Assembly (NCBI RefSeq): GCF_032362555.1
Contig: NC_083520.1
Location: 7,626,001 to 7,690,000 of the forward strand
DNA from: Amyelois transitella
Taxonomy: Eukaryota; Arthropoda; Insecta; Lepidoptera; Pyralidae
Reading direction: 5' to 3'
Length of the DNA: 64,000 nucleotides
Shown here: one piece after another, positions 47,801-59,000 of the stretch
How positions within the stretch are numbered: the first letter of the stretch is position 1
How the letters are laid out: the number at the start of each line of letters is the position of its first letter
The notes under the pieces: generated by a model
Told to the model about the DNA's origin: nothing
The model's input: the letters and a program-made list of their open reading frames with translations, nothing else
Databases searched by the model: none
Translations under genes and position numbers: made by a program

Positions 47801-50800
47801 ATGGCATCTTCTCCCTCAGATAACGGAGAAAATCTTTGTCAAGTGGGGCACCCCACTGATAGACCTATTCGCGTCAGACAGAGCCCATGTGGTACCCAGT
47901 TATGCATCACTAGATCTCAACGATCACCAAGCGGCAGTTCACAACGCCTTCAGCATAGTTTGGAATTTTCCACTAGCTTGGGTGTTTCCACCCCCGTGCT
48001 TAGTGCCCAAGGTGTTAGCACACCTCAACCAATGCTCAGGAGTATATCTGCTGGTAGTCCCACGGTGGAGGAAAGTATTTTGGAGAGCAGATCTCAGGGC
48101 CAGAGCCCTAGCCCCTCCCTTCACCTTGCGGGATCTTCACAAAATCCTGATAGATACATCAACAGGACAGCACCCGCCAGATGTCCAGAATCTCAACCTG
48201 GAGGTCTGGAAATGTCGGGGTGGAGTACGGACCTAAACTCTTGGAATAAAGAACAACTGGACTTATTACAATCCTCTTGGCGCTCATCGACAAAGAGAAC
48301 TTACAATGTGGCATGGAGAAATTGGTGTTCATGGTGCGAAACACATAATATTGACCCAAAAACGCCATTGCCCGCAGACCTTGCTAGATACTTAGCAGAC
48401 CTTTACTTGACTAAAAAATATGCATACAGTACTATCCAACTACACAAATCTACCATTGCTACTCTATGCAACACATCTAATAATTTGAGTTCAAATGTTG
48501 TAGTAAAACACATTTTAAAAGCTATATCTATTAAAAACCCCAGACCTGAAAAGCCCCCAATTTGGAATATAGATAATCTTAAAGAATTTATTAGTAGTTA
48601 TTCAATTGACGAGAATAGTTCTTTTCAAGTAGCTCGTCACACAGCTGCTTTGTTATTACTTTGCTCAGGAAGACGGGTCCACGATCTGACTCTTCTTCAG
48701 GTTGACCCTTTGCATTTAATTAAAACGAGTCAACATTTTGTTTTTTGGCCAGTCTACGGGTCTAAAACTGACAGTGCCAACCACCAGCAATCGGGCTGGA
48801 AATTGTTATGTAATACCTCAGATAGTAAATTAAATCCTCTATTATGGGTAGAAAAAACTATAACAATTTTTAAGGATAGAAGAATTGAGGCGAATTGTCA
48901 GTCATTATTTATTACAACAAAAGGCGAAGCAAAGCCAGCATCTCGTACGGTCATAAGCGGCTGGATAAAATCCTTGCTTAAAATGGCTAAAATAGATGCT
49001 ACTCCAGGTAGTGTCAGAGCCGCAGTAGCATCAAGTAATTGGTTGAAAAATTTCCCTCTTGATGAAATTCTAGCCCGCGGTAATTGGAAATCTGCCAACA
49101 CATTTCATAAGTTTTATAGGAAAGAAGTTCGTACAGATGATAATGAGTGTTCAGTTACAAACCTTTTTCAGGTTGTGAATTAAAATTAGTTGATTTTACT
49201 CTAATTTCATAACTGTTGCCATACAACATTAAAGTTAATCTAGTATAGGTAATTTTTGATTTATATATAACTAGTAAATATAACACCTTCCAGTAGTGGA
49301 TATTTATACTCTACAAATGGTATCGCATTGCTGTGTTATATAATATATATTTATATATATATATATATTATTAAATATATAACGATTGTATATGTGATTG
49401 ATTAAATACCACGTTTATATACGTACCTATATTGTTTCACTTGTATCCTACTTAATTACCTGATATCATGTCCTTCTTCCATCATACTGAAGTTACGTAA
49501 AAATATACATAGAAATAATATATAACTTCTAAGGACATTGAACAACGTTTGTTATTGTATAAAACTGACAACTCCTGTCCTGTCTGTGATATTTTCAAAA
49601 AGCATTATGAATCCGTGACAGAACAGAGTTGATTATCACATTGGCGTTTGGTTGCTGTTCCTTCACCAGGCGATAACAAACACTTCTCATTATTAAGCTT
49701 TGAATAACGGTCAAGTGGTTTAATAGCCGCGTTTTACCTGAAATAAAACGCATATTAAACTACTTACCTTATTCAAAGCTTAACTTTTTAGCTCTGCCTG
49801 CTGTCGACATCCTTATGAACAAAACGCAATGACGAAGGGGCAGCGTGCTCTGATCTACGCGCACACTACCCCCACCTGGTGGCGAAAGGAAGCAACCGGA
49901 AATACGGATAAAGAGTAGATCAATTAGGTTTTATAAATGACGGGAAATCACACGCCTATCTCATTATTAAGCTTTGAATAAGGTAAGTAGTTTAATATGC
50001 GTTTTATTTCAGGTAAAACGCGGCTATTACTGTGCTCACCACGTAGATGTTAAGATATTCGTACTATGTGCACTGAAAATATTGAACTATCTAACGGAAA
50101 AATGTAAAACAGAAGCCTCACGTAACTAAATTTTCCAAAGCTTCAGTTTTAATTTCTAAATATAAATTCGAATAGAATTAACAGGTTTCGTAACACGTTT
50201 CTTTAAACTCATCTATTAATATTAAAGACCATTAAGGAAGATTTCTAACTTGTTCTGTTTCTTTCATCAATACAATGATAAATAACTCACCAGCGAGGGA
50301 TCTCTCATCGGTCTGTAACTGCGCCCTTCTTTCGTTTCTCTGTAGAAGGGCTGCGAAGTAATTGAGGAATGGTTCCCTCGCGTCAGGGCAGAGCAATATG
50401 TTGTGGCAAATGTTGTGCAACGTGTTGCGGCTGGCTTCCACCTCCCGCTGCAGTGCGAAAGCGAGGCTGCGGTCGGCGGAGCCGGTGGCGAACAGCCGCT
50501 CGGCGAGGCGCGGGTTCTCTTCCGCGAACAAAGATATCTACAACACCGATACATGTTATAGATACATTTTATTTTTTGTTACTAATGAATTCAAAAATGT
50601 ATAATTCCTTTTCGCTTTAATGTGATTCTTTAGTGCACTGGACATTCCACTACTTTCACATTTAGCTGACAAACAGCTAGATACTAATTTGTCAAGAAGA
50701 AAATTCTACTTATTCTTTTGAATCTATCATATTTCAAACCAAAACGACGAAACACAACTAAATATTTAATTGATCCATCTTAAAGTTGCTTTATTGATAT

Positions 50801-53800
50801 TTTTTATGAGCAATAAAATATGCTATCGACTTCCTTGCATTACTCAAGCGCCAGATAAGACTTGCGTTAATTTGACTAACGAGCGAATTTCTTGTTCCTG
50901 TGAACACATAAATTTAAGTCTTGTCACAATCCAAGATTGTCATTTTGATAAAGAAAACTTTTTATCTCAGTTTTTTGATTCATCGTAGTCATAAAGGTTG
51001 TCAGTGGTATGAAATAATTTATGACATCAAGGAAGACCCACGGCAAAGTTTATTTTGGAAACAAAAGCTGTTGGTAATTTTATTGTAAACTATCTCATAT
51101 TATTTCTTGCACCGTCGTCTGTATGCGGTGTATATTTTCCTCTCCATTCTTAGGTTGTCTTGAAGAAATCGCTATAAACGATAAGACCGCCCATCCGCCC
51201 ATTGTACTACGTACATCTAGGTTTCGGTATTCGCTTCGTGTAAAGACCCGACTCACCCAATCCAGAATGCTGAGTGCTCCTCTCCAGTATGGTGAGAATG
51301 CAACCGCGACTAAAGCCAGGAGGAAGAAGCTAGCGATTGATTTAAATAAAGTACTCACCGCAAAGAATGGCCCGAGGAAGCTAACCCTCGCGATCTCCCG
51401 CCCGGGTGAGGTGGTGATGGAGTCGGGGCACAGGCTGGGCAGCCGCGCGACCAGCTCGCACACGGGGCGGCGCGCGTGGCGCGGGCCGGCGCGCAGCTCG
51501 CACAGCGAGCGCAGCGCGCGCAGCGCCGCGCCGTGCCCGCGGCCCACCAGCGGGGACACGCAGCGGCGCATGTACTCGCGGATGCCCATAAGAAGCGGGA
51601 TGAATACCTAACATTTATTTTGAATTCATTAATTAGTCAATTTTATTAAAAACACACTTTTATTACAAAGAAAGAATCTTCTTGTACTTCATCAATTTGA
51701 TAGGAACTTTTTAGTAATTAGCATATTGGTAACAAACAACGAAATCTGACAATTAGCATAAACTGAAATAATACAGTTATTTACACAAGTGAATCTTACC
51801 TCTTCAAAAACTTCTTTATCCAAGTAGGTCGCTATAAGTAACTCTGGAATGAGTCCGGTTGGGGCGTTCCCAATGAGAATGTATGGAAGAAGGGGTGATT
51901 TCCTGCACTTCTCCAAATCCATGCCTCCTTGTAGCACTAGCACCAAATAATTAACAAGTAAAGTCCTTAAACTTTGCAAGTGATCACTCAAAGGTGGTTC
52001 TGAACTTTTCTTTGGATGTTCTCTTTCGTACAAGTTAATGTTGTTGTAAAATCTTAATAGGTAACTAACTGCTAGGCCTTGCGTGGGAATGGTTTTAGGG
52101 AGAGGAAGAGAGGGGGTGGGGCACTCGCCCTTTTCGGCGTCATTTTCGGACCCCAGCGGGCCACTAGTCAGGGTATCATCGCCGCAATCTTCACTCAATC
52201 GCTTTGATGTCTCTGACACAGCAATAAGCTTCTGATTCAAAGGATCACTCTCATCTGCTATTTGAGATAAGATGTCCATTATGGCTTGGGATGATATTTC
52301 TTGTAAACTTAGGTTAGGATTGTCAAGTAAAGCTGCTGCAACCGATGGCACAAACATTCCTGTAACAAAAATTTTTAATACAATGTAATGTTGATTAGGT
52401 CAGATATTTGAAATGTTGCTGAGAACACTAAATGTTAATATATTTTATAACAGTTTAAGGAAAACATATTTGAATTTAAATGCAGTCAACTCTTAAAATA
52501 ATAAATAGATAAAGAGGTATTTTACCTGACATCTCATCTGACCAAGAGACTTGCAAAATCTTAGCTACAATGTGCCGTAGTTGCTCCTCGGTCATCTCGG
52601 TGCAGCTGACAGTTCGCGATCGATAGATCTTACGAGCTGGAGATGCTGAAGAGTCATCTTCCACCTTAATAATTATTATAAAAAAATTAATAGAAAACAT
52701 TTATAAAAAAAGATTTGAATGAAATTACACAAAAAGTACACACACATACACAGGAAACAAAAATAATATTAGCATTAACAACATAAAAGCGCAGGTCAGA
52801 CAGAAAAGACAAGAAAGAGGGTGAAGTCAACTGAAAAAATAACAAACAGAGGAGACAACACCACACCTCCGCCCTGTCTTCTGTTGTGTTGCACTTCTAT
52901 AGATATTGTATGGAAATTAATGAAACTATGTCTTCAACCCTTCGTACCTTCCATCGCTTCTGTCTGGCCTGAGCCAAAATGTTGCGTAAACGTGTGTGAA
53001 CGCCACCTGGGCGTGCCTTGTTGGTTTCGGCATCCTTTGGTGCGGCAATCAAAAAAGAGTGATATTACGTACTTATACAGTTTTCTAGACATTGACAATT
53101 TAACATACACCTACATAAACATACCTAGCCCGTTATAAACATTCTCATAACAAAAGAGCTGAATATAATCCCAAACTCATTTTACAAGTAAACACAGACA
53201 TATCATAATTGCAGGTTTCAAAATAAGAATCTCTTTTGAACCTGGTTTTCTATGAATTGTACTAGAATAAAAAAATATAAATCTTGCTCAGCTATACAAG
53301 ATACATAACACACAAAATAATCGTACCTACAAACCCCAGCTGAATAGCAAATATTTGACCAGTAGTAAGCTGTACACATTAAAAATACATAAATATATTT
53401 GTAGATTGAACTGTTTCAGTATATATTTTTTATGGTGGAAATGTTTCAAATAAAATAAATACATTTCCCTTTTGTGTTCAAACACTTTTTGCATTCACCT
53501 ATTGTAATCATTAAAATTCTTAAGCCCTGCACAATTGCTTTTGAATAAGTTCCATCATGTAAAATTTTTAAAATTATCTATTTGGAATCTAAGTATCAAT
53601 ATACTATATAGTATAAATCTAATTAGAATCAATATTACAATAATACATAATGAAACATAACATAAGAAAGACAAAAGAACAAAAGTAGGTTACCAGAATA
53701 AACTGAATATGTGATTTGTTTTCATATAAATTAAATTGGAGATTTTACAAAGAGTTTACAAACAAAAACCAAATTTTAAGTATTTATATATAATTAATAA

Positions 53801-54667
53801 AAAAAAATCTGAAGGATGATTTAAACCATGTAAAATTATACTTTTAAAATACTCACCTCCATAGGCTCTTGTTGCTGTTCAATTTGTAAATTTTTCTCTG
53901 ATGAGTCATCAACTTCCATGGACAAAGAGCGCCGTGAGCAACTTGGTGACACATTTGGTCTGGGTCTCACAGGAGAAGGCTCCACAAACTGTGCGGGAGA
54001 TATTGATCTGGATGTACTGTCTTCCCGTGTAGATGTTCCTTCAGAACCACCAACAGTGGACTGCGGCAAACTTCCTACACGAACTGAGCCACAACTCAAC
54101 AGTGTGTCATCACCCATAGAGTCAAAACTGCTATATTGTCTGGTTTGAGACAAATCTGTCATCTTTGTGTCAGGCATTTCGTCTAACAAATTATTATCTG
54201 GTTTTTCAGTCACGATTAAGCCATCTGCAGGTATTTTGGTTTGATCTGATTCTCGTTTACTGACTTCATCTGAGAAATTTGACTCCTGATTTGTGTTTGT
54301 GGCATCTGGTGTGGTGGGCTCTATGGAGCTGCGAGGCGTCGCCGCGGGCGAGAGTCGGGATAGAGGTGGATGCGATGGATTGACCTCGGGGGATGGCACA
54401 GAAGCTCCAGGGGTGATGGGTGGGCTCGCAGGGGTTGGGCTCGTGCCTGCGCCACTTAAAGCACCCAGTCTCGCCAAGCGCCGTCTTCGTATCTGTAATA
54501 AAGAGACATCCTCATGTCCAAAGACACGTGCTAATTCCTCATCTCGCACTAGTGCGACGCATCAACGCTTTGTTTTGTTACGAAATTAGACTGTCCATAC
54601 GCATTACGCCAAGGTTCGTTTACAAAACATTTTTTCTACTTACCTCCGCTTGACTCAATTCACTCAT
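32150..54667 (-). CDS. UBE4B: Ubiquitin conjugation factor E4 B (U-box E3/E4 ligase)
   Basis: U-box ligase of the UFD2 family that extends ubiquitin chains. Nineteen coding exons, minus strand: 54644-54667, 53857-54492, 52526-52664, 51800-52359, 51359-51607, 50291-50537, 42793-42966, 42197-42317, 41194-41325, 40532-40732, 39462-39804, 39022-39117, 38583-38695, 35553-35691, 34788-34901, 34161-34281, 33219-33325, 32600-32693 and 32150-32214. They sum to 3675 bases, 1224 aa, in frame throughout. The 24-base first exon (MSELSQAE) joins [11 protein letters not shown], as in the vertebrate protein. The middle carries the Ufd2 core ([49 protein letters not shown]). The U-box is [20 protein letters not shown] and [20 protein letters not shown]. 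The gene spans 22.5 kb because its introns hold mobile elements. Small exons are very GC-rich. Confidence 0.95.
33410..33459. repeat. Perfect hairpin, 23-bp arms
   Basis: Arms 33410-33432 and 33437-33459 are exact inverted copies with a 4-base loop, in a UBE4B intron. Confidence 0.9.
33898..34105 (+). mobile_element. LINE family A 3' fragment, copy 2
   Basis: Near-identical to 265-450 of the window (TCTTGATCAAATTAAGGACG onwards), truncated at its 5' end, with a longer TATG-repeat tail at 34080-34100. It is antisense to UBE4B. Confidence 0.85.
34945..35140. repeat. Dispersed repeat fragment
   Basis: Contains TCCTTTTTTTGAAGTCGGTTA..., TTCCTGAAAACCGAATCGAT and AGGTCAAACTGAGAA, which I recognise as a widespread lepidopteran repeat. 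No coding capacity. Confidence 0.45.
35774..35826. repeat. Near-perfect hairpin, 24-bp arms, abutting the MULE
   Basis: Arms 35774-35797 and 35803-35826 are inverted copies with one mismatch. The last two bases overlap the MULE target duplication (35825-35832), so the transposon landed at the foot of this hairpin. Confidence 0.85.
35833..38071 (-). mobile_element. Mutator-like (MULE) DNA transposon, apparently complete
   Basis: A 2239-bp element bounded by the 8-base duplication ACATGCGT (35825-35832 and 38072-38079). Terminal inverted repeats of 111 bases (35833-35943 and 37961-38071) are identical by eye and begin CCTTTAGTCGCAG. Inside the repeats short motifs recur (AAAATATGATATTCTCAAAA and variants), which may be transposase binding sites. 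It carries one transposase frame on the minus strand. It lies in a UBE4B intron in the gene's orientation. Identical ends and an open frame point to a recent insertion. Confidence 0.9.
36270..37640 (-). CDS. MULE transposase with FLYWCH zinc finger
   Basis: About 456 aa from the ATG at 37640 ([16 protein letters not shown]). Residues 10-75 form a FLYWCH-type zinc finger (GYRYNFYL...[13 protein letters not shown]...AKHVC). The MULE transposase core follows with the expected acidic residues: [15 protein letters not shown] (first Asp), [20 protein letters not shown] (second Asp) with [13 protein letters not shown], and [12 protein letters not shown] (Glu). A basic C-terminus ([15 protein letters not shown]) may enter the nucleus. 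No internal stop interrupts it, so it could be active. It is a transposon gene, not a host gene. Confidence 0.88.
   Translation of the reverse strand: MEQFKCNNNEIKFIKSQKNKPVLLYQGYRYNFYLKNKSGTTNWRCSKQQECRTSITLNANNEIIRPAKHVCDSPNFTSNLIDLIVDDCKNEVCTNFTSAQKIFENNILKHDFKGQEHEIPIFASKKDTLYRARNKYLNMDNLKKDSFNIRLPDNLVGDFYLYDVHESFGRIIFFSMLTRAEIREYLKTVSSIYGDGTFKIVPKPYYQLYSLHVDVARTEETINFIPIIFALLPNKQQKTYECFFSILKLQFGLNLNMYKCDYELPVVKAVNQVFPNATVKGCYYHFCNAVFKKSKEFDLSAENRKIVQYCSLLPLLPSNLIPETFYTIMEMSSRDRDINKFLDYFNNQWMKKISSSILNCYDQKNRTTNGVEGWHRRINSKIPKKPTLYQFIALMKKEAKIQKVKLERNNLHFADKKRNKKTIDKNKKIKSIVNDCVLKTISLPVCLKRLSVLQKY
40246..40497 (-). mobile_element. LINE family A 3' fragment, copy 3
   Basis: Reverse-oriented copy with its TATG tail (seen as ACATACATACATACATA) at 40243-40260 and its truncated 5' end near 40497. 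It is similar to 200-450 of the window. It lies in a UBE4B intron, in inverted orientation to copy 2. Confidence 0.85.
40757..40806. repeat. GAAT tetranucleotide microsatellite
   Basis: Imperfect tandem run of GAAT units in a UBE4B intron. Confidence 0.8.
41545..41806 (+). mobile_element. SINE-like repeat family B, copy 3
   Basis: Shares the GTGGTTCCCGGCAC head, the CTTTTAGGCGATGGGCTAGC middle and the TAAGGGATAAAGACGTGATA tail with the copy at 22528. It is in a UBE4B intron. Confidence 0.7.
42967..44515. other. UBE4B intron sequence
   Basis: AT-rich intron. The only recognised piece is a LINE family A scrap at 44229-44318 (plus strand). No exon candidates were seen. Confidence 0.5.
44790..44850 (+). 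repeat. 61-base A run inside the DIRS-like element
   Basis: Uninterrupted A homopolymer after a short AT run in the leader of the element. The length in the assembly may not be exact. Confidence 0.8.
45010..46366 (+). other. DIRS-like element: gag-like region
   Basis: Ser/Arg-rich N-terminal part with a run of [12 protein letters not shown], a helical middle and a Pro/Tyr-rich basic end ([11 protein letters not shown]). This fits the poorly conserved first ORF of DIRS elements. It is treated as a fossil. Confidence 0.65.
46302..48236 (+). other. DIRS-like element: reverse transcriptase and RNase H
   Basis: Reverse transcriptase signatures are visible ([55 protein letters not shown]), followed by an RNase H-like segment ([14 protein letters not shown]). 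Order and wording match DIRS and not LTR elements; no aspartic protease or DDE integrase is seen. Confidence 0.85.
46412..49183 (+). other. DIRS-like element: tyrosine recombinase frame
   Basis: This frame overlaps the reverse transcriptase frame and its C-terminal third (about 48230-49183) is a phage-integrase-like recombinase: core-binding [15 protein letters not shown] and [16 protein letters not shown], then a catalytic region with [15 protein letters not shown], and the final FHKFYRKEV carrying the expected tyrosine. Overlapping frames are usual for this family. Confidence 0.8.
52948..53034 (-). CDS. UBE4B: Candidate phase-neutral cassette exon of UBE4B
   Basis: An 87-base (29-codon) open stretch on the minus strand, preceded by a pyrimidine run and CACCAAAG acceptor and followed by a GTACGAAG donor. 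It encodes [20 protein letters not shown] then AQARQKRWK. It would sit between the exon ending ...QEPME and the exon starting VEDDSSASP; both junctions are phase 0, so it can be included or skipped without shifting the frame. Vertebrate UBE4B has alternatively spliced exons in the same N-terminal third. Coding composition contrasts with the AT-rich flanks. It was not counted in the 1224-aa protein. Confidence 0.45.
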
Positions 54668-56081
54668 ACTGAATATATCTTATTATAAACTGAGCAATAA
54701 TTGTTGGGGACACTATTTCACAAAAAAATGTCCTGAAATACTGAATAAAAGAACACAAGAGCACAAGCCACACAACAAGCAGTCAGTCACCTCGCTCAGC
54801 TGTTTGACGTTTGTCGTTGGTAAAATGACGAGAAAGAAAGTATTGAAAATACCACGCGTCATCGTTGCATGGCTGCGTTCACACCGGTCCTACCACTGAT
54901 GTGAACATAATAAACATTATACAAGTGTCATGAGAGCGTGGCGAAGTTGCCAAATTAAGACTTATGAGTCAAAACTGGGCGTTCACTCGAAAATGTGTTT
55001 CTCAAGCAAAGATTTAAATATTTATATATCTGTGGTCTCAATTATGTTTATTTGTAATATATTCATAGCACAGAAATTTACACAGTAACAAGAAAATAGT
55101 ACATAGTAATAAAATAAACAAATCACTTGCAATGGCGGACTTATCCCATGAAGGGATCTCTTCCAGTCAACCGGCAAACAATAAAAGAACTAGATAATTC
55201 AGTAAAAAGTAGAAATACCTTTCCACTAAATATATATGTATAAACTTATTAATAAATTAACACACATAAACTAAGATAAATTGCTAGTCTAGGTACTCAA
55301 CTGGACAGGAACTTAAATACATTATTTTTAAATATATTGAGGGTCTGTGCTTTTTTAGTGTCCAAGGGGAGAGAATTCCAAAGTTTTGCAGCCTTTACGG
55401 AGAATGATTTAGAGTAGGAATGGGAAGAGTGTAAAGGAACACATAGAAGAAATTTATTGTAGGGTCTTAGACTTACGTCATTAATTCTGGGGCTTACGAT
55501 AAAATCTGATCAAATTTGATACCCCATTTTTTACTTTATCAGTAAAAGTGATAAGTACACCATTGAGTGAAATATATCGGTCCATTTGTTTTTGAGTATT
55601 TTTGCATAATGTTCTTTCGTAATTTGAAAAATTGTGACTGTTCTATCTTATTTTGTTTTTGTTTATGCAGGTATATTAACTGTTTTTATTTATTGTACAA
55701 GCGCTCGGCGATTGAGCTTTTGTATGAAATGAATTACTTATGACATCACTTCTATGTGTTGTGAGTTTCATGGTAGAAATTCATAGCAAAATTTTTGTGT
55801 TGTCTGTTTGACTTTGACAGAAACACGATTTACCGTTGACATATTGACAATGACAGTTTTGACATTCCTATTCAATGGCCGCATCCTCATGTTTACATTT
55901 TGTAATTTTTTCATTTGTTGTGTTTTTTGAATAAGTGGTCTTTTGAATATTGTTTTGTTTATGTTGTCGCATGGACTTTAGATAATGACTATGGATCTTA
56001 GAAGTATTAAGTGAAATATTCATGTTATACCTATAAAAGTGATAATATTTTGTGGTTTGCGGGGTATATTTAATTACGGCA
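54668..56081. promoter_or_regulatory. Divergent UBE4B/TOR promoter region with a LINE-derived insert
   Basis: Start codons of UBE4B (minus, 54667) and TOR (plus, 56082) face away from each other across 1.4 kb. About 55030-55510 is a dispersed LINE-like 3' fragment (CTTATCCCATGAAGGGATCT, CCAAAGTTTTGCAGCCTTTA). The remaining flanks should contain both core promoters; no defined TATA box was picked out. Confidence 0.5.
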
Positions 56082-59000
56082 ATGGCTAGTAATCAAGTAT
56101 ATGAATTGGTCTCCGGACTTAAATCTCGCCATGCCGAGACACGACATAAAGCTATACGGGAGTTACTTCACTTTGCTAAAACAGATCTACGTGAGATGTC
56201 TCAGGACACTCTCACTCAGGTGTTGGATGACTTCAATCAACAAATTCACTCGTTGACTTCAAGTTTCGATACCAACGAGAAAAAGGCAGGAATTCTCACA
56301 ATCGGTATGTGTTATTGTTTATAATATGAGAGAATACAATTCATGTTTACATAACTTAATTTTTAAATTCATGTTTCTTTGGCTAATATAGCATTATTCT
56401 ATTTCAGTTTGTCTCATTGGCGGGGACACAGAAACTACTAAAACTAGAACCCTTCGCTATGCAAATTATTTGAGATATATCTTTCCCACAACTGATATGG
56501 GCATTTTAGAATTAGCTGCTAAAACAATGGGGCGACTGGCTGTGACACTCGGAGTCAAAAGGGGAGAGTATGTTGAGTTTGAAATCAAAAGGGCATGTGA
56601 GTGGTTGGCGGAAGACAGAAATGAGGCAAAAAGATTATCAGCTGTTTTAATATTACGGGAACTCGCTATTGCCATGCCTTCATATTTCTATCAGCATATT
56701 AACTCATTCTTTAATTATATAATGATTCCTCTCAGAGACCCAAAAGATCAGGTCAGAGAGGTAGCAGCCAAAACACTGAGAGCAGCTTTACAGGTCACAG
56801 CTCAAAGAGAAATTCCAGAACAAACTTACAAAGCTCATTGGTATATACAATGTTATGAAGAAGCTGTGACATCCTTCTCAGACTCTGTTAGAAGCTTGAA
56901 TAGGGATGAGAGTCTCCATGGAGCATTATTAATCTTAAATGAACTTTTGAGATGTTCTAACTCTATTTGGGAGAAAAAATACACAACTCTTATGCAGAAA
57001 CTTGATTCAGAACAAGATACATCTGATGATATGTCATCCTTCAATGTCAAAATGCAAAGTTCATTTACAAAAAGTTATTCTGATGAAAAAAATCAAGTTG
57101 TATCAGTAAATGAATCCAGTATATGTAAAAAGTTGATTTCAGAGAAATATGAGACAATATGTTCAGAAATTATGGCATTACAGATGTCCAGATCTCCAAA
57201 TGTACACCAAATGCTTCTACTGATTATTCCAAGACTGGCAGCATTCAACAAAGATGCATTTTCCAAGAAACATCTAAAATCAACAATCAATCACGTTATA
57301 ACCTTCCTTACTGGAAAGGATAAAGAGAAAGCCATGGCTTTTACAACTTTGGGACTCATTTGTGTGGCTGTTGAAGAAGAAATACAGCCATACCTAACCA
57401 GAATTATAGAAATTATTAAAGTAACTTTAATGACTAAAGATACTCCAAAGAAGCGAACAGGTGTAGACACAGCTGTTTTTAATTGTGTTACTCTCTTAGG
57501 ATTTGCTATGAAAGAAAAAGTTTCTAATGATGTCAAAGAATTATTAGAACCTATGTGTGCAACTGGGCTTACTGCTCATCTCACTACATGCTTTAAAGAG
57601 TTAAGTCAAAATATGCCTTCTCTAAAAAAGGAAATAACTGATAGATTGTTAAATATGCTCTCTATAATTTTAAGGAAGAAACCCTATGCTCCCAATACTT
57701 CTGAAAATCCATTAGTCCAAATAATGTCATCAGCAATATTAGTGGAAGCACATGATGCCACAAAGCTGGTACTGGCTCTAAAAACATTAGGATCTTTTGA
57801 TTTTGAGTGGAACAACACACTCATGTCTTTCATAAGGAGATGCACAGATCACTATTTGTCTAGTGAGCAACATGATGTGAGATTGGAGGCTGTTAAAACT
57901 GCATCAAAGCTTCTGACAAAGGCAGTTGAAAGATGTGCTGTGACAAATTCAAGAACTTTAAACTTATTGATTGATGAATCTCTTGGTAAGTTCTTATCTG
58001 TCGGCAGATCAGATTTTGATCAAGAAGTGAGGTACAGAGTATTTGAAATATTCTCCAACTCTATTTTTGATAAATATTTGGCAGTAGAAGAACATTTGAA
58101 TTGTCTCTTTGTTGCAATTAATGACTCAAACTCTGAAGTAGGTGAGCTAGCACTGTGTGTTGTTGGTAGACTTAGTAATTTAAATCCAAGTTACACAACG
58201 CCTACTCTTCGTCAGTTATTCGTCCAAATTTTAATGGAGCTACAACATTCAGAGTCAACACATACTAAAGAACAAGCACTTCGAATGATAAACAATCTAA
58301 TCTGCCATGCTCCAAGACTCACAAGACAATTTGTGGACACTATTCTAAAGGTTCTTGTTCCTATGTTAAGAGAAGAAGCTAGCAATACTGCAATGATTGT
58401 AACAACATTAAAAGCTATAGGTGACCTGGCTGAAGTGAATGGTGGCGGCGCCGCCTTAAATCAGTGGCGTCAAGAACTGATGGAAATACAAATTGACATA
58501 CTCTCTGATCCAAATCAACCTGAAAAAAGAAGTGTTGCTTTATGGTCCTTCGGGCAGATTATAAGTGCCACAGGTTACGTAGTTAGACCTTATATGGATC
58601 ACCCTCAACTAATGGACTTGTTGCTTAATTTCTTAAAGTCTGAACAGCAACCAAGGGACAGGCGCGAAACAATACGAGTTTTAGGTCTTCTGGGAGCTTT
58701 AGATCCCTACAAACATAAAGTCAATCAAGGTTTGATTGATTTTCAAACAATTTCTACACTGATTCCTATTTCGGAGCCTTCAAAAACAGAGCACTTTGAT
58801 TCTAACGTGAGCGAGATGCTGGTAAACATGTCTCCACTAGTACTGGATGAGTTCTACCCGGCGATCGTGGTGACTTCTCTGATGCGCATCCTCCGCGACC
58901 CCATGCTGGCGCAGTACCACACCAGCGTCGTGCATGCCGTTACTATCATCTTCCAAACTCTTGGAATAAAATGTGTTCCATATATTTCCCGAGTAACGCC

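Larger units (their letters stand above)
44516..50029 (+). mobile_element. DIRS-like tyrosine-recombinase retrotransposon (fossil copy)
   Basis: About 5.5 kb, inserted in a UBE4B intron, antisense to the gene. Parts in order: left inverted terminal repeat (about 44535-44690); a gag-like region (45010-46366); reverse transcriptase and RNase H (46302-48236); tyrosine recombinase at the end of a long overlapping frame (46412-49183); an internal complementary region (about 49686-49785); right inverted terminal repeat (about 49828-49982) and right extension. The inverted repeats are nearly identical by eye. The internal region reads as the joined right and left ends, as DIRS elements require for circle formation. 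The short word CTATTA is shared by both borders, and no long target duplication is present, as expected of recombinase insertion. The copy looks young and largely whole, with at most about one break. Confidence 0.85.

Noticed and set aside
51123-51611. Plus-strand protein of 162 aa
   Set aside because: It is the antisense of a UBE4B exon plus intron; the minus strand matches UBE4B ([15 protein letters not shown]).
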